Of a DNA stretch of 53,761 nt, positions 45,902 through 53,653 are shown piece by piece. Position numbers and translations under genes: made by a program. The first letter of the stretch is position 1. Each line of letters begins with the position of its first letter. Location: the NCBI GenBank assembly GCA_016871355.1, contig VFZC01000019.1:1-53761 (forward strand). Reading direction: 5' to 3'. Source of the DNA: Actinomycetota bacterium (GTDB lineage: Bacteria > Actinomycetota > Acidimicrobiia > Acidimicrobiales > Ilumatobacteraceae). Below the pieces are notes generated by a model that saw only the letters and a program-made list of their open reading frames with translations, ran no database searches and was not told the origin of the DNA.

Positions 45902-46507
45902 TCAGCGCAACGCCGTCACCAAGTTGACGAACGCGCGACCGCGGTGCGACAGCGCGTTCTTCTCGTCGTCGGACATCTCGGCGAACGTACGGCCGTCACC
46001 ATCGGTCGGAACGAACAGCGGATCGAAACCGAAACCGCGCCGCCCACGCTCGCCGCTCGCAATGACTCCATCGCACCGACCCTCGGCGACGAGTTCGCGA
46101 CCGTCGGGCCACACCACCATCACGACGGTGAGGAAGTGCGCGCGACGTTCCGATTCGGCGTGAGCCCCGACCGCGCCGAGCCGTTCGAGAATCTTGCGTC
46201 GATTGGCTCCGTACGGATCGGTGGCGTGCTCGGGTCGATCGCTCGCATAGCGAGCGGTGTGCACACCGAGTTCTCCGGGCAAGGCGTCCACGAACAGGCC
46301 GGTGTCGTCGGCGACCGCGGCGCAACCGGTGGCCGCGCAGATCGCCTCCGCTTTGAGACGAGCGTTGCCGATGAGCGTGTCGGCATTCTCGTCCACGTCG
46401 GGGACGTCGGCCGGTCGTGCGACCAACTCGACGGAACCGGCCAACAGGCGTTCGATCTCGGCCACCTTGTCGGGATTGGCCGACGCGCAGACGAGACGCA
46501 GAGTCAC
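45902..46507 (-). CDS. rdgB: Non-canonical purine NTP pyrophosphatase (RdgB/HAM1)
   Basis: RdgB hydrolyses ITP, dITP and XTP to keep them out of nucleic acids. The 201-residue protein has the SANPDKVAEIERLL start, the VADDTGLFVDALPGELGVHTARYA motif with catalytic acidic residues, GERGRRGFGFDPLFVP, and FAEMSDDEKNALSHRGRA. Length is standard. The GTG at 46507 has AGGAAGG upstream. It follows rph by 19 bases, the order murI-rph-rdgB as in mycobacteria. Confidence 0.96.
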   Translation of the reverse strand: MTLRLVCASANPDKVAEIERLLAGSVELVARPADVPDVDENADTLIGNARLKAEAICAATGCAAVADDTGLFVDALPGELGVHTARYASDRPEHATDPYGANRRKILERLGAVGAHAESERRAHFLTVVMVVWPDGRELVAEGRCDGVIASGERGRRGFGFDPLFVPTDGDGRTFAEMSDDEKNALSHRGRAFVNLVTALR

Positions 46508-46526
46508 GGACGACCTTCCTCGTCGG

Positions 46527-47294
46527 TCAGGAGCGGCGCGGCGGAGCGACCGAAATCATCTCGGTCTGCAACTCGAACACTTCGGCCAGCCCGTTCTCGG
46601 CCAGTTCGAGCAGTGTGTCGAGTTCGCCGCGCGTGAAGGCCATGCCCTCGGCGGTACCTTGCACTTCGACGAATCGACTCACGTCGGCGTGTTTGGTGCC
46701 GGGCTTGCCGCGCAGCATCACGACGTTCATGTCGACCTCGGCTCCACTGTCCTCCACATAGGGAAGATCGATGACCGGCGCGCCGTTCACGATGCCCACA
46801 CTCACCGCCGCACACAAGGAGTGCAGGGGATGTTCGGCGATGAGGCGGCTCTGAACGAGACGGGCGAGTGCGTCGTGCAGAGCCAGGAAGCCACCGCAGA
46901 TGCTGGCGGTGCGCGTTCCGCCGTCGGCCTGCAACACGTCGCAGTCGACCACCACTTGGCGTTCGCCCAACAGGGTCATGTCGCACGCGGCGCGCAGACT
47001 GCGCCCGATCAAACGCTGGATCTCCACGGTGCGGCCGCTCTGCTTGCCCTTGGCGGCTTCGCGGTCGACGCGCTCGGGCGACGACCCGGGAAGCATCGAG
47101 TACTCGGCGGTGACCCAGCCCTTGCCACTCCCCTTCATCCAGCGCGGAACGTCTTCGTCGATACTCGCCGTGCACAGCACGCGCGTGCGACCGAAGGAGA
47201 CGAGAACTGACCCCGAGGCCATCTCGGTGAAATCACGTTCGAACGAAATGGGGCGCAGTTCGTTGGCTTGGCGTCCGTCGTGGCGTGCGGTCAT
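46527..47294 (-). CDS. rph: Ribonuclease PH
   Basis: RNase PH trims tRNA 3' ends by phosphorolysis. The 255-residue protein has [75 protein letters not shown], and [26 protein letters not shown]. Length fits. The ATG at 47294 overlaps the murI stop (ATGA). A longer frame upstream runs inside murI and is not coding. Confidence 0.97.
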   Translation of the reverse strand: MTARHDGRQANELRPISFERDFTEMASGSVLVSFGRTRVLCTASIDEDVPRWMKGSGKGWVTAEYSMLPGSSPERVDREAAKGKQSGRTVEIQRLIGRSLRAACDMTLLGERQVVVDCDVLQADGGTRTASICGGFLALHDALARLVQSRLIAEHPLHSLCAAVSVGIVNGAPVIDLPYVEDSGAEVDMNVVMLRGKPGTKHADVSRFVEVQGTAEGMAFTRGELDTLLELAENGLAEVFELQTEMISVAPPRRS

Positions 47295-48130
47295 GAGATC
47301 TCCCGGGTCGGTCCGTTCCAGAGTTCGACTGCTTCGAGTTCGGGGCCGAGCAGACGGCGACCCAATGTCTCGAACCAATTCACGTCGCCGCTCGACAAGA
47401 AGCGCGTGCTTCCGGTTCGTTCGTCCGACCGCAGCAATCCGCGTTCGAGGAGCAACTCGCGCAGAGCGAAGGCGGTTTCGTCGGCTGACGACACGAGCAT
47501 CACGTCGTCGCCGAGCACTTCGGAAATGGTGCGCGCCAAGAACGGGTAGTGGGTGCAGCCGAGCAACAGCGCATCGACCTTGGCGTCGCGAATCGGTGCG
47601 AGCAGACGCTCGGCGAGCAACGTGACTTCCGGGCCGGTGGTGCGGCCGCGCTCGACGAACTCGACGAAACCCGGACAGGCCGCACTCGTGAGTTGAACGG
47701 TGGCGCCGTACGCCGCTCGCGACACGGCACGGTCGTACGCGCCGGTGTTGATGGTGCCGATGGTTCCGATCACGCCGATCGATCCGGTGCGGGTGGCGCG
47801 TACGAGAGCGTGCGCACCGGGCTCGATGACTCCGATCACCGGGATCGAATGACCAGCCGCGGCCAATTCGGCTTCGAGCTCGTGAATGGGCAAGGCGGCC
47901 GCCGCGGTGTTGCACGCCACGACCACGGCCTTGCAGTTGTGATCGACCACCAGGCTCCAGGCCAGTTCGCGCGCATAGCGGCGCACGTCGTCGATGGGCT
48001 TGTCGCCGAACGGGTAGCGGCCCGTGTCGCCGATGTAGACGACGTCCTCACCAGGGAGAAGGTCGATCACGGCGCGGGCCACGGTGAGGCCCCCGAAACC
48101 CGAGTCGAAGAGTCCGATCGGCCGCTGCAC
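47291..48130 (-). CDS. murI: Glutamate racemase
   Basis: MurI provides D-glutamate for peptidoglycan. The 279-residue protein begins [20 protein letters not shown], has the two catalytic cysteines in [11 protein letters not shown] and [11 protein letters not shown], and the RYPFGDKP segment. I start it at GTG 48130, which follows TAGCGT (48143-48138) by 7 bases, rather than at the GTG at 48139 inside that box. It heads the murI-rph-rdgB operon. Confidence 0.95.
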   Translation of the reverse strand: MQRPIGLFDSGFGGLTVARAVIDLLPGEDVVYIGDTGRYPFGDKPIDDVRRYARELAWSLVVDHNCKAVVVACNTAAAALPIHELEAELAAAGHSIPVIGVIEPGAHALVRATRTGSIGVIGTIGTINTGAYDRAVSRAAYGATVQLTSAACPGFVEFVERGRTTGPEVTLLAERLLAPIRDAKVDALLLGCTHYPFLARTISEVLGDDVMLVSSADETAFALRELLLERGLLRSDERTGSTRFLSSGDVNWFETLGRRLLGPELEAVELWNGPTREIS

Positions 48131-48187
48131 CCCCGTCACGCTACGGCAATCCCGTGGACCCGTTGGCCCGGCCTCGGCTCGGACCGA

Positions 48188-48309
48188 TAGGGTTTTCTCC
48201 TGGTCCGCTGGGCATCCGTGGCCCATCAAGAACCGTCTCCCCGGCTAGAAGGTGGGCAATTGGGCCGACGAGATCCTCACCTGGGAACGCGCCGCGCTTC
48301 CGTGATCAC
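48188..48309 (+). promoter_or_regulatory. Promoter and 110-base untranslated leader of the DMT transporter gene
   Basis: TAGGGT (48188-48193) is a -10-like box, and about 110 bases separate the implied mRNA start from the transporter GTG. The leader has a TGGGC/GCCCA hairpin (48210-48226) and other short repeats. I compared it by eye with guanidine, TPP, cobalamin and fluoride riboswitch cores and found no convincing match. Confidence 0.35.
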
Positions 48310-49143
48310 GTGCTGTTAGCAACCCTGCTCGCGCTGGGCGCGGCCGTACTGCACGCCGGCTGGAATTACGCGATCAAGACGTCGGGTGATCGGTGGCTCG
48401 CACTGTGGGGCCAGATGACCGCGGCCGCCGTGGTCGGACTTCCCCTCGCGCTGTGGTCGACGTTCGACGGTTCGCTGAACGCGGCCGCGTGGGGCTGGGC
48501 CGCGCTGTCGGGCCTCATTCACACCGTGTACATCGCACGGTTGGCGCGCACGTACGACATCGCCGACTTCTCGGTCACCTATCCGATCGCGCGTGGTGGC
48601 GGTGCTCTCGCGGCCGCAATCGGCGGTGTGGTGTTGCTCGGCGACCACCTGTCGTTCGCATCAGGCTTGGGCATCGTGATCGTGGTGGTGGGCCTGGCTC
48701 TCATCGCCGGTCACGTCGACTGGACACACGCCCGTTCGGCCCTGTTCGTCGCGCTGATGATCGGTGCGTACACCGTGGCCGACAGTCGCGGTAGTCGCGG
48801 TTCGGGCAGTTCGGTGTACGCGTGGGGCATCTTCATTCCCACGTCACTCGGCGTCACGACGCATGGACTGGTGCGTGGTCGCGGGCGCGAGATGGCGGCG
48901 TCGGTGCGCACCTCGTGGCGTACGTATCTCGTCACCGGCCTGGCCTCGGCCATCACCTACTGGATGGTGCTGATCGCGGTGAAGCGGGCGCCGGTGGGTT
49001 ACGTGACCGCGTTGCGCGAATCGAGCGTGGTGCTGGCCACGTTCATCGGCTGGCGCTACCTGAAGGAGTCGTCCGGACGTCGACGCATCATCGCGTCGTT
49101 CATCGTGCTGGCCGGGCTGGTGACCCTCGTCGTCGGACGCTGA
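48310..49143 (+). CDS. DMT/EamA-family transporter
   Basis: A 277-residue membrane protein with ten or so hydrophobic helices in two EamA repeats (about 5-130 and 140-275). The first begins LLATLLALGAAVLHAGWNYAIK and the second includes ALFVALMIGAYTVADSRGSRG. Members export or import amino acids, nucleotide sugars or other small metabolites; the substrate is unknown. The start is GTG 48310, the first in-frame start before the first helix. A longer frame to 48154 shows no protein-like content. It is divergent from murI and converges on cysM. Confidence 0.82.
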   Translation: MLLATLLALGAAVLHAGWNYAIKTSGDRWLALWGQMTAAAVVGLPLALWSTFDGSLNAAAWGWAALSGLIHTVYIARLARTYDIADFSVTYPIARGGGALAAAIGGVVLLGDHLSFASGLGIVIVVVGLALIAGHVDWTHARSALFVALMIGAYTVADSRGSRGSGSSVYAWGIFIPTSLGVTTHGLVRGRGREMAASVRTSWRTYLVTGLASAITYWMVLIAVKRAPVGYVTALRESSVVLATFIGWRYLKESSGRRRIIASFIVLAGLVTLVVGR

Positions 49144-49158
49144 GAGTTCAAGAAATCT

Positions 49159-50163
49159 CTAGAAATAAATGATTTGTTCGGCGTTCTTCTCGGCCTCGTC
49201 GAGGTCGAGGGTGTAGGCGCCGGTCGACAGGTACTTCCAGCCACCGTCGCACACGATGAAGACGATGGTGCCTTCCTCGATTTCGCTGGCCACCTTGGCT
49301 GCGCCGGCAAGAGCCGCACCCGACGAGATGCCGGCGAAGATGCCACACTCGCTCACCAAACGACGCGTCCACTCGATCGACTCACGCGGGCGGACCACGC
49401 GCTTGCGATCGAGCACGTCGAAACCGTGCCACTTGTCGAAAACCGGCGGGACGTAGCCCTCGTCGAGATTGCGCAACCCTTCTACGCGCTCACCGAGCGG
49501 CGGTTCGACAGCAACGATCTTGACGTCGGGCTTGTGCTCCTTCAGGAAGCGACCGGTGCCCATGAGAGTTCCACTGGTGCCGAGACCGGCGACGAAGTGG
49601 GTGATCTCCGGAACGTCGCGAAGAATCTCGGGGCCGGTCCCCTCGTAGTGCGCCCGCGGATTGGCGTCGTTGGCGTACTGATACAAGAAGCAGTACTCGG
49701 GATGCTGCGCGGCCATCTCGACCGCACGCTTCACCGCACCGTTCGAACCTTCTTCGCCCGGCGTGAGGATCACTTCGGCGCCGAAGATCTCGAGCATCTG
49801 ACGACGTTCGATCGACACGCTGGTGGGCATGAGGATCTTGATGGGGTAACCCTTGATGCGCGCGATGGCGGCCAACGCGATGCCAGTGTTACCCGACGAC
49901 GGTTCGAGGATCGTTTGACCGGGCAGCAGGCGACCCGACTCTTCGGCCTCTTCGATCATCGCTTTGGCGATGCGGTCCTTCACCGAGCCGAACGGGTTCT
50001 GCATCTCGAGCTTGGCGAGGATGCGCACGTTCGGGTTGGGCGACAGGCGGCTCACGTCGACCACGGGAGTGTTGCCGATGAGGTCGAGAACGCTCTCGTG
50101 CCAGTTGGCGAAGGCGTGCGAGTGAGCGTGACCCGAGAGGCCTTGACCGGAGTACATGCTCAT
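49159..50163 (-). CDS. cysM: CysM-type cysteine synthase (O-phosphoserine sulfhydrylase-like)
   Basis: A 334-residue fold-type II PLP enzyme. The PLP lysine is in NPFGSVKDRIA, the Asn loop in EPSSGNTGIA, and the Gly-rich loop in GLGTSGTLMGTG. The pattern YQYANDANPRAHYEGTGPEIL, PEITHFVAGLG, NLDEGYVP and GWKYLSTGAY matches the mycobacterial CysM, which makes cysteine from O-phosphoserine with sulfur from the carrier CysO. The likely start is ATG 50163, preceded by GAGG. Its upstream neighbour is a Mec-type JAMM protease, as in mycobacteria, but no CysO gene lies between or beside them. Confidence 0.92.
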   Translation of the reverse strand: MSMYSGQGLSGHAHSHAFANWHESVLDLIGNTPVVDVSRLSPNPNVRILAKLEMQNPFGSVKDRIAKAMIEEAEESGRLLPGQTILEPSSGNTGIALAAIARIKGYPIKILMPTSVSIERRQMLEIFGAEVILTPGEEGSNGAVKRAVEMAAQHPEYCFLYQYANDANPRAHYEGTGPEILRDVPEITHFVAGLGTSGTLMGTGRFLKEHKPDVKIVAVEPPLGERVEGLRNLDEGYVPPVFDKWHGFDVLDRKRVVRPRESIEWTRRLVSECGIFAGISSGAALAGAAKVASEIEEGTIVFIVCDGGWKYLSTGAYTLDLDEAEKNAEQIIYF

Positions 50164-50221
50164 CGTGTTCACCTCGCTCGTGACTCGCGGGCTCGGACGT
50201 TGCCCTGGACCTAAAACCTAC

Positions 50222-50273
50222 AAACCCAGTCGGGTTTATCGGGGATCCTATGGGCGTGACGGTTGAAACGCCC
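50222..50273 (-). terminator. Hairpins after the JAMM protease gene
   Basis: Two inverted repeats follow the mec stop on the minus strand: GGGCGT/ACGCCC (50273-50252, 10-base loop), and AAACCC/GGGTTT (50237-50222, 4-base loop), the latter followed by a weakly U-rich GTAGGTTTT. This may be a leaky terminator ahead of the cysM promoter box (TAGGTT, 50220-50215). Confidence 0.45.
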
Positions 50274-50279
50274 GTGGCC

Positions 50280-50726
50280 TCAGCCGGGGACGACCTGGAC
50301 CGAGACCTCGGAGATGGGCTGGTCGGGTGAGGTTTGAACGATCCGGAAGCTCCGGACCTCGGGCTTCTCGCGCTTGAGGGTGACGATCAGGTAGTGCCAG
50401 GCCGGGTCGGGTGCCGCGGCCACGTCGGTGGCGCTCGGGTAGGCCTCGCTGTGGGTGTGGCTGTGCATCACGCCCAGGATCTCGAGGCCGGCGTCTTCGG
50501 CGGCGCGTTCGGCCCGCAAATGATCCTTGGGATCGAGTGTGTAGATGCGCGCCGACTTCTCGAGATTGCGACACGGGAAGAAGCGGGTGACGCGCGCGCG
50601 GCCGGGCTCCCCCGCCATGAGTCCGCAGGCTTCGAGTGGATACTCGGCCAACGCGAGTGCGCACATCTGATCACGCACGTCGGGCGTGATCTCGAGAATG
50701 TCGTTCACACCAGTCACATCGCCCAC
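50280..50726 (-). CDS. mec: Mec-type JAMM/MPN+ metalloprotease
   Basis: A 148-residue zinc peptidase of the JAB1/MPN/Mov34 type. The JAMM motif is complete: H-S-H-x7-S-x2-D in MHSHTHSEAYPSATD, with the upstream Glu in PLEACGLMAG. In mycobacteria Mec (Rv1334) releases cysteine from the CysO-cysteine adduct made by CysM. Here it sits directly upstream of cysM, but cysO is not seen. The GTG at 50726 follows TAGCCT (50739-50734) by 7 bases, with no ribosome-binding site, suggesting a leaderless mRNA. It is divergent from smpB with a shared promoter region. Confidence 0.92.
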   Translation of the reverse strand: MGDVTGVNDILEITPDVRDQMCALALAEYPLEACGLMAGEPGRARVTRFFPCRNLEKSARIYTLDPKDHLRAERAAEDAGLEILGVMHSHTHSEAYPSATDVAAAPDPAWHYLIVTLKREKPEVRSFRIVQTSPDQPISEVSVQVVPG

Positions 50727-50733
50727 CAGGCAA

Positions 50734-50754
50734 AGGCTATGACCTCCGTAGCCT
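50734..50754. promoter_or_regulatory. Divergent mec/smpB promoter with inverted-repeat -10-like boxes
   Basis: AGGCTA (50734-50739) and TAGCCT (50749-50754) are exact reverse complements separated by 9 bases. Each serves as a -10-like box for the gene on its side: mec at 7 bases, smpB at 9 bases. The 21-base element is thus a perfectly symmetric bidirectional promoter core. Confidence 0.55.
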
Positions 50755-50763
50755 GACGTCACC

Positions 50764-51240
50764 ATGCCCGGCCCCGGCACCAAGATCATCGCCAGCAATC
50801 GCAAGGCGCGTCACGACTTCTCGATCCTCGACGTGTTCGAAGCGGGCATCATGCTGCAGGGCAGCGAGGTGAAGAGCCTGCGCGAGGGCCAGGTTCAGTT
50901 GGCCGACGCCTACGCGCGGATCAACGACGGTGAGGTGTGGCTGGAGGGTGTCCACATCGCGCCGTACCAGTTCGCCCACGGTGTGGGGGCGCACGACCCC
51001 AATCGTTCGCGCAAGTTGCTGCTGCATCGCGACGAGATCACTCGCTTGAACGCGCGTATGGGGCAGGAACGTCTCGCCCTCGTGCCACTGTCGCTGTATT
51101 TCAAGGACGGCCGGGCCAAGGTGGAGCTCGCTCTGGCCAAGGGCCGCACCAAGGGCGACAAGCGTCAGGCGATCGCCAAGAAGGACGCGGCTCGCGAGAT
51201 CGCCCGCGAACTCGGACGAGATCGCAAAGCCGGCTACTAA
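50764..51240 (+). CDS. smpB: SsrA-binding protein
   Basis: SmpB binds tmRNA and delivers it to stalled ribosomes. The 158-residue protein has the core (KARHDFSILDVFEAGIMLQGSEVKSLREGQVQLADAYA), the tmRNA-binding strands (YFKDGRAKVELALAKG), and a Lys/Arg-rich C-terminal tail KKDAAREIARELGRD, which probes the mRNA channel. Length is typical. The ATG at 50764 follows TAGCCT by 9 bases, so the leader is very short or absent. Its partner RNA, ssrA, begins at 53654, with a serine hydrolase gene and a decayed HNH gene in between. Confidence 0.97.
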   Translation: MPGPGTKIIASNRKARHDFSILDVFEAGIMLQGSEVKSLREGQVQLADAYARINDGEVWLEGVHIAPYQFAHGVGAHDPNRSRKLLLHRDEITRLNARMGQERLALVPLSLYFKDGRAKVELALAKGRTKGDKRQAIAKKDAAREIARELGRDRKAGY

Positions 51241-51243
51241 GAG

Positions 51244-52359
51244 TTACGCCGCGGGGAAGAGTGCGTAGATCGCGTCGCGTACTGCCTCGGCCTTCGTCAT
51301 CATCGCCTCCGAGGATGGGAGGCTGTCGAACTTGGTCGTGACCACCATCACCATCTTCTTGTTCGGCGAAATCACGATGAGTTGGCCACCCAGACCGCGC
51401 GCCATGAATCCACCGTCCTTGTAGATCCAGAAGTGCCCGCCGTACTCAGGATTCGCGGGCGATGGCGTCTTGACGAAGTCGACCCATGCCTCGGAAACGA
51501 CCCTCTTGCCGCCCCACACACCCCGATTGAGATACAGCAAGCCGAAGCGCGCCATGTCGCGCGATGTCATGTCGGCACCGACGTAGCCCAAGTACCGGCC
51601 GGAAGCATCGCGGGACGGTGTGTACGACTTGATGCCGATCGGGTCGAGGAGGCGCGCCTTGATATACGTGTCTCCGGCGGCGACCGAGCCCGCCGCCGTG
51701 TAAATGAGACTCCCGAGAAGAGCAGACGTTCCCGAGCTGTACTCCCATTCGGTGTTCGGTTGCTTTTCGAGGGGTTGGGAAGCGACGTAGGAAGCAGGAT
51801 CGGGTGACGCGATCAGACGATTGAGGTCGTTCGCGCAGTTGCGACACAGTTCGTCCCACTTGAGCCCGGACGACATGTTGAGCAAGTGGCGAAGCGTGAC
51901 CACACGTCGAGGATCGGCCGGGTCGGACCAGGCAGCGACCGGTGGCGTGACGTCGAGACTCAGGAGACCGTCATCGACGAGCGACCCGATGATGCTCGAC
52001 GTAAAGCTCTTTGACACCGAGAACAGGCCCATGATCGACGTCTTCTTCTCGCGCGGGTGGTAGCGCTCGTAGACGATCTTGTCGCCGACAACGACGATCA
52101 CGCTGGCGACCCGATTCGGGTTGGTTCTCGAGCCCATCGCGGGAGACACAACCGCGTCGATCTTCGCCTTGGTGACGCCGCGCGGAAGTTTGCCGGTCTG
52201 CCAGTCCTTGCCGTACTGAACACCGGTCTTCGGTGTTGCCTCGACTGACGCACCGGGTAGCGAAGAGACCCCAAGTGCCGTAGCGACAGCGATCGCCGCC
52301 ACCGCCAGCCACCGACGACGCCGACTGGGCGACAAATCATTCACCTGACGCACGCTCAT
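51244..52359 (-). CDS. Secreted serine hydrolase of the class C beta-lactamase family
   Basis: A 371-residue protein with an N-terminal basic stretch and hydrophobic signal segment (RRRRWLAVAAIAVATALGV, then a likely cleavage after about residue 40). The beta-lactamase-like catalytic motif S-x-x-K is FSVSKSF, the Tyr motif is probably YSSGTS, and the third motif GLGGQ replaces K/H-T/x-G. The pattern fits 6-aminohexanoate-dimer hydrolase/esterase relatives rather than true beta-lactamases. The ATG at 52359 has GGGGGAGGG upstream. It lies between smpB and ssrA, a spot where genes are often inserted. Its codon use looks slightly less GC-rich than that of its neighbours, which may indicate transfer. 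Confidence 0.88.
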   Translation of the reverse strand: MSVRQVNDLSPSRRRRWLAVAAIAVATALGVSSLPGASVEATPKTGVQYGKDWQTGKLPRGVTKAKIDAVVSPAMGSRTNPNRVASVIVVVGDKIVYERYHPREKKTSIMGLFSVSKSFTSSIIGSLVDDGLLSLDVTPPVAAWSDPADPRRVVTLRHLLNMSSGLKWDELCRNCANDLNRLIASPDPASYVASQPLEKQPNTEWEYSSGTSALLGSLIYTAAGSVAAGDTYIKARLLDPIGIKSYTPSRDASGRYLGYVGADMTSRDMARFGLLYLNRGVWGGKRVVSEAWVDFVKTPSPANPEYGGHFWIYKDGGFMARGLGGQLIVISPNKKMVMVVTTKFDSLPSSEAMMTKAEAVRDAIYALFPAA

Positions 52360-52389
52360 GATGGCCCTCCCCCACGAATTGCCCTCATT

Positions 52390-53500
52390 CTAGCAATCGA
52401 TCGAGACATCCCGAGTCAAGGGGTCGAGTGTGATGTGGTGTGGTTCGCAGTGAGCGAACTTCACGGTGCAGTTGGGGAACGCACAAGTGGGGTGAACCGC
52501 AGCCTCCATCGCGTTGGTTGTCGGACCGCGCCGCGTTCGGCCCGTCGACAGCATCGGGCCCGAGGTGTCGAGCCGCGGACGAGTGGTGGGCCGTCTGCAA
52601 TCGTCTCCGTTCCGAACCGGCGCTGTCCGTCAACCGCGTGTCGTCAAGCGGGACGGGTGGCTCGGCGTGAGACAATTGCAGAGCGCCGTGCAACGACGTT
52701 GTTGTGGCCATGATCGGTGGCGCGATGCTGTCGAGCGACGAGAGCACGCCGTGCCGCGCTGACGACGATGGGGCCAGGGCGCGGCGATGGTCATTCGGTT
52801 CGATCCCGGGCATCACCTCGACCGGGGTGTCAGTGTCACCGGAATGGAACAGGGCTTCGACGCGGGCGTCGAGACGAGCCGCCAACGCGGTGCCACGTTC
52901 GGGGTCGAACGCGCCTCGGAGATGAACCATGCCGTCGGCGTCGTTCCAAATCTTCAGGTAGGTGGATCGGCGTTGCCGTTGGAACCGGCTCACACCACCA
53001 TCGGACTACATGCGAGCCGCTTCGATCCGAACATGTTTGGCGAAGTCGTCGACCGAGAGCCGTTGCGCGTTGGCCAACAAGCTGTGGCCACGGTCGACGA
53101 GGCGGACCTGGTCGGCTGGTGACAACTTCGCCAAACCCGACGCCAGCGCATCGACATGTCCAGCCGTGATCGCACCATCAGCCAACGCCGCATCGAACCC
53201 GGGCATCACATCCAACGTGGCCGCTCGAGCGATCACCCGTTTCGCGTCACCATGTGACAACCCGGCAGTGCGAACCAGTTCGGCGTCAGCGACCACGAAA
53301 TCAGGATGATCAGAGTCACGCATGATCGCGTCCATGTCCCGCACGATCGACGCCTCCTCGGCGTCGAGGCGGGCTCGTTCACGACGAACATCAGCCAAAC
53401 GGACCCGTAAATCCGCCAACCGCGGACGAACAACCAACACCTCCCCGGACAACAGGAAAAGAACACAAAGACACGATGAGGAGCCGACACCGCGAACCAC
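52390..53500 (-). pseudogene. Decayed 13E12/DUF222-HNH endonuclease gene
   Basis: Reading leftward, the DUF222 part begins near 53440 (RPRLADLRVRLADVRRERARLDAEEASIVRDMDA) and includes GLSHGDAKRVIARAATLDVMPGFDAALADGAITAGHVDALA, the family core. A TAG at 53008-53006 interrupts it in frame; the same frame resumes with STYLKIWNDADGMVHLRGAFDPERGTALAARLDA. Further on the frame is lost, and pieces of the C-terminus appear in another frame, with GPMLSTGRTRRGP and HPTCAFPNCTVKFAHCEPHH, the zinc and HNH start, before a stop at 52390. The gene thus has at least one amber codon and at least one frameshift, and ends before the HNH core is complete. Family recognition is by memory. Confidence 0.75.
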
Positions 53501-53653
53501 GCGACACCAACCCGATCGGGAAGTCAGGCCACCATAAACAAGGGATGTTGTAGAGTTTCCCGTGTTGCGAAGAATTCTCGAAAATCTTTGTGGTCGGGCC
53601 GCGCACAGATCGGGGTCAGCCGGCCGTTATCCTCACTGCAACACGACAGATCT
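53501..53653. other. AT-richer spacer before ssrA
   Basis: About 150 bases, noticeably AT-richer than the rest (especially 53535-53590), hold no convincing gene. TATCCT at 53628-53633 is a -10-like box for ssrA, about 20 bases before the mature tmRNA 5' end, so a short 5' extension would be removed by RNase P. Confidence 0.45.

Noticed and set aside
48188-48250. Guanidine-I-like riboswitch core (AGGGTT ... CTGGTCCG)
   Set aside because: Only two short fragments resemble the consensus; the conserved GAGAG and 3' GGGAGA elements are not in place.
49141-49172. Bidirectional terminator between the DMT transporter gene and cysM
   Set aside because: The AGAG...CTCT repeat is short and bulged, partly inside cysM, and lacks a U-run.
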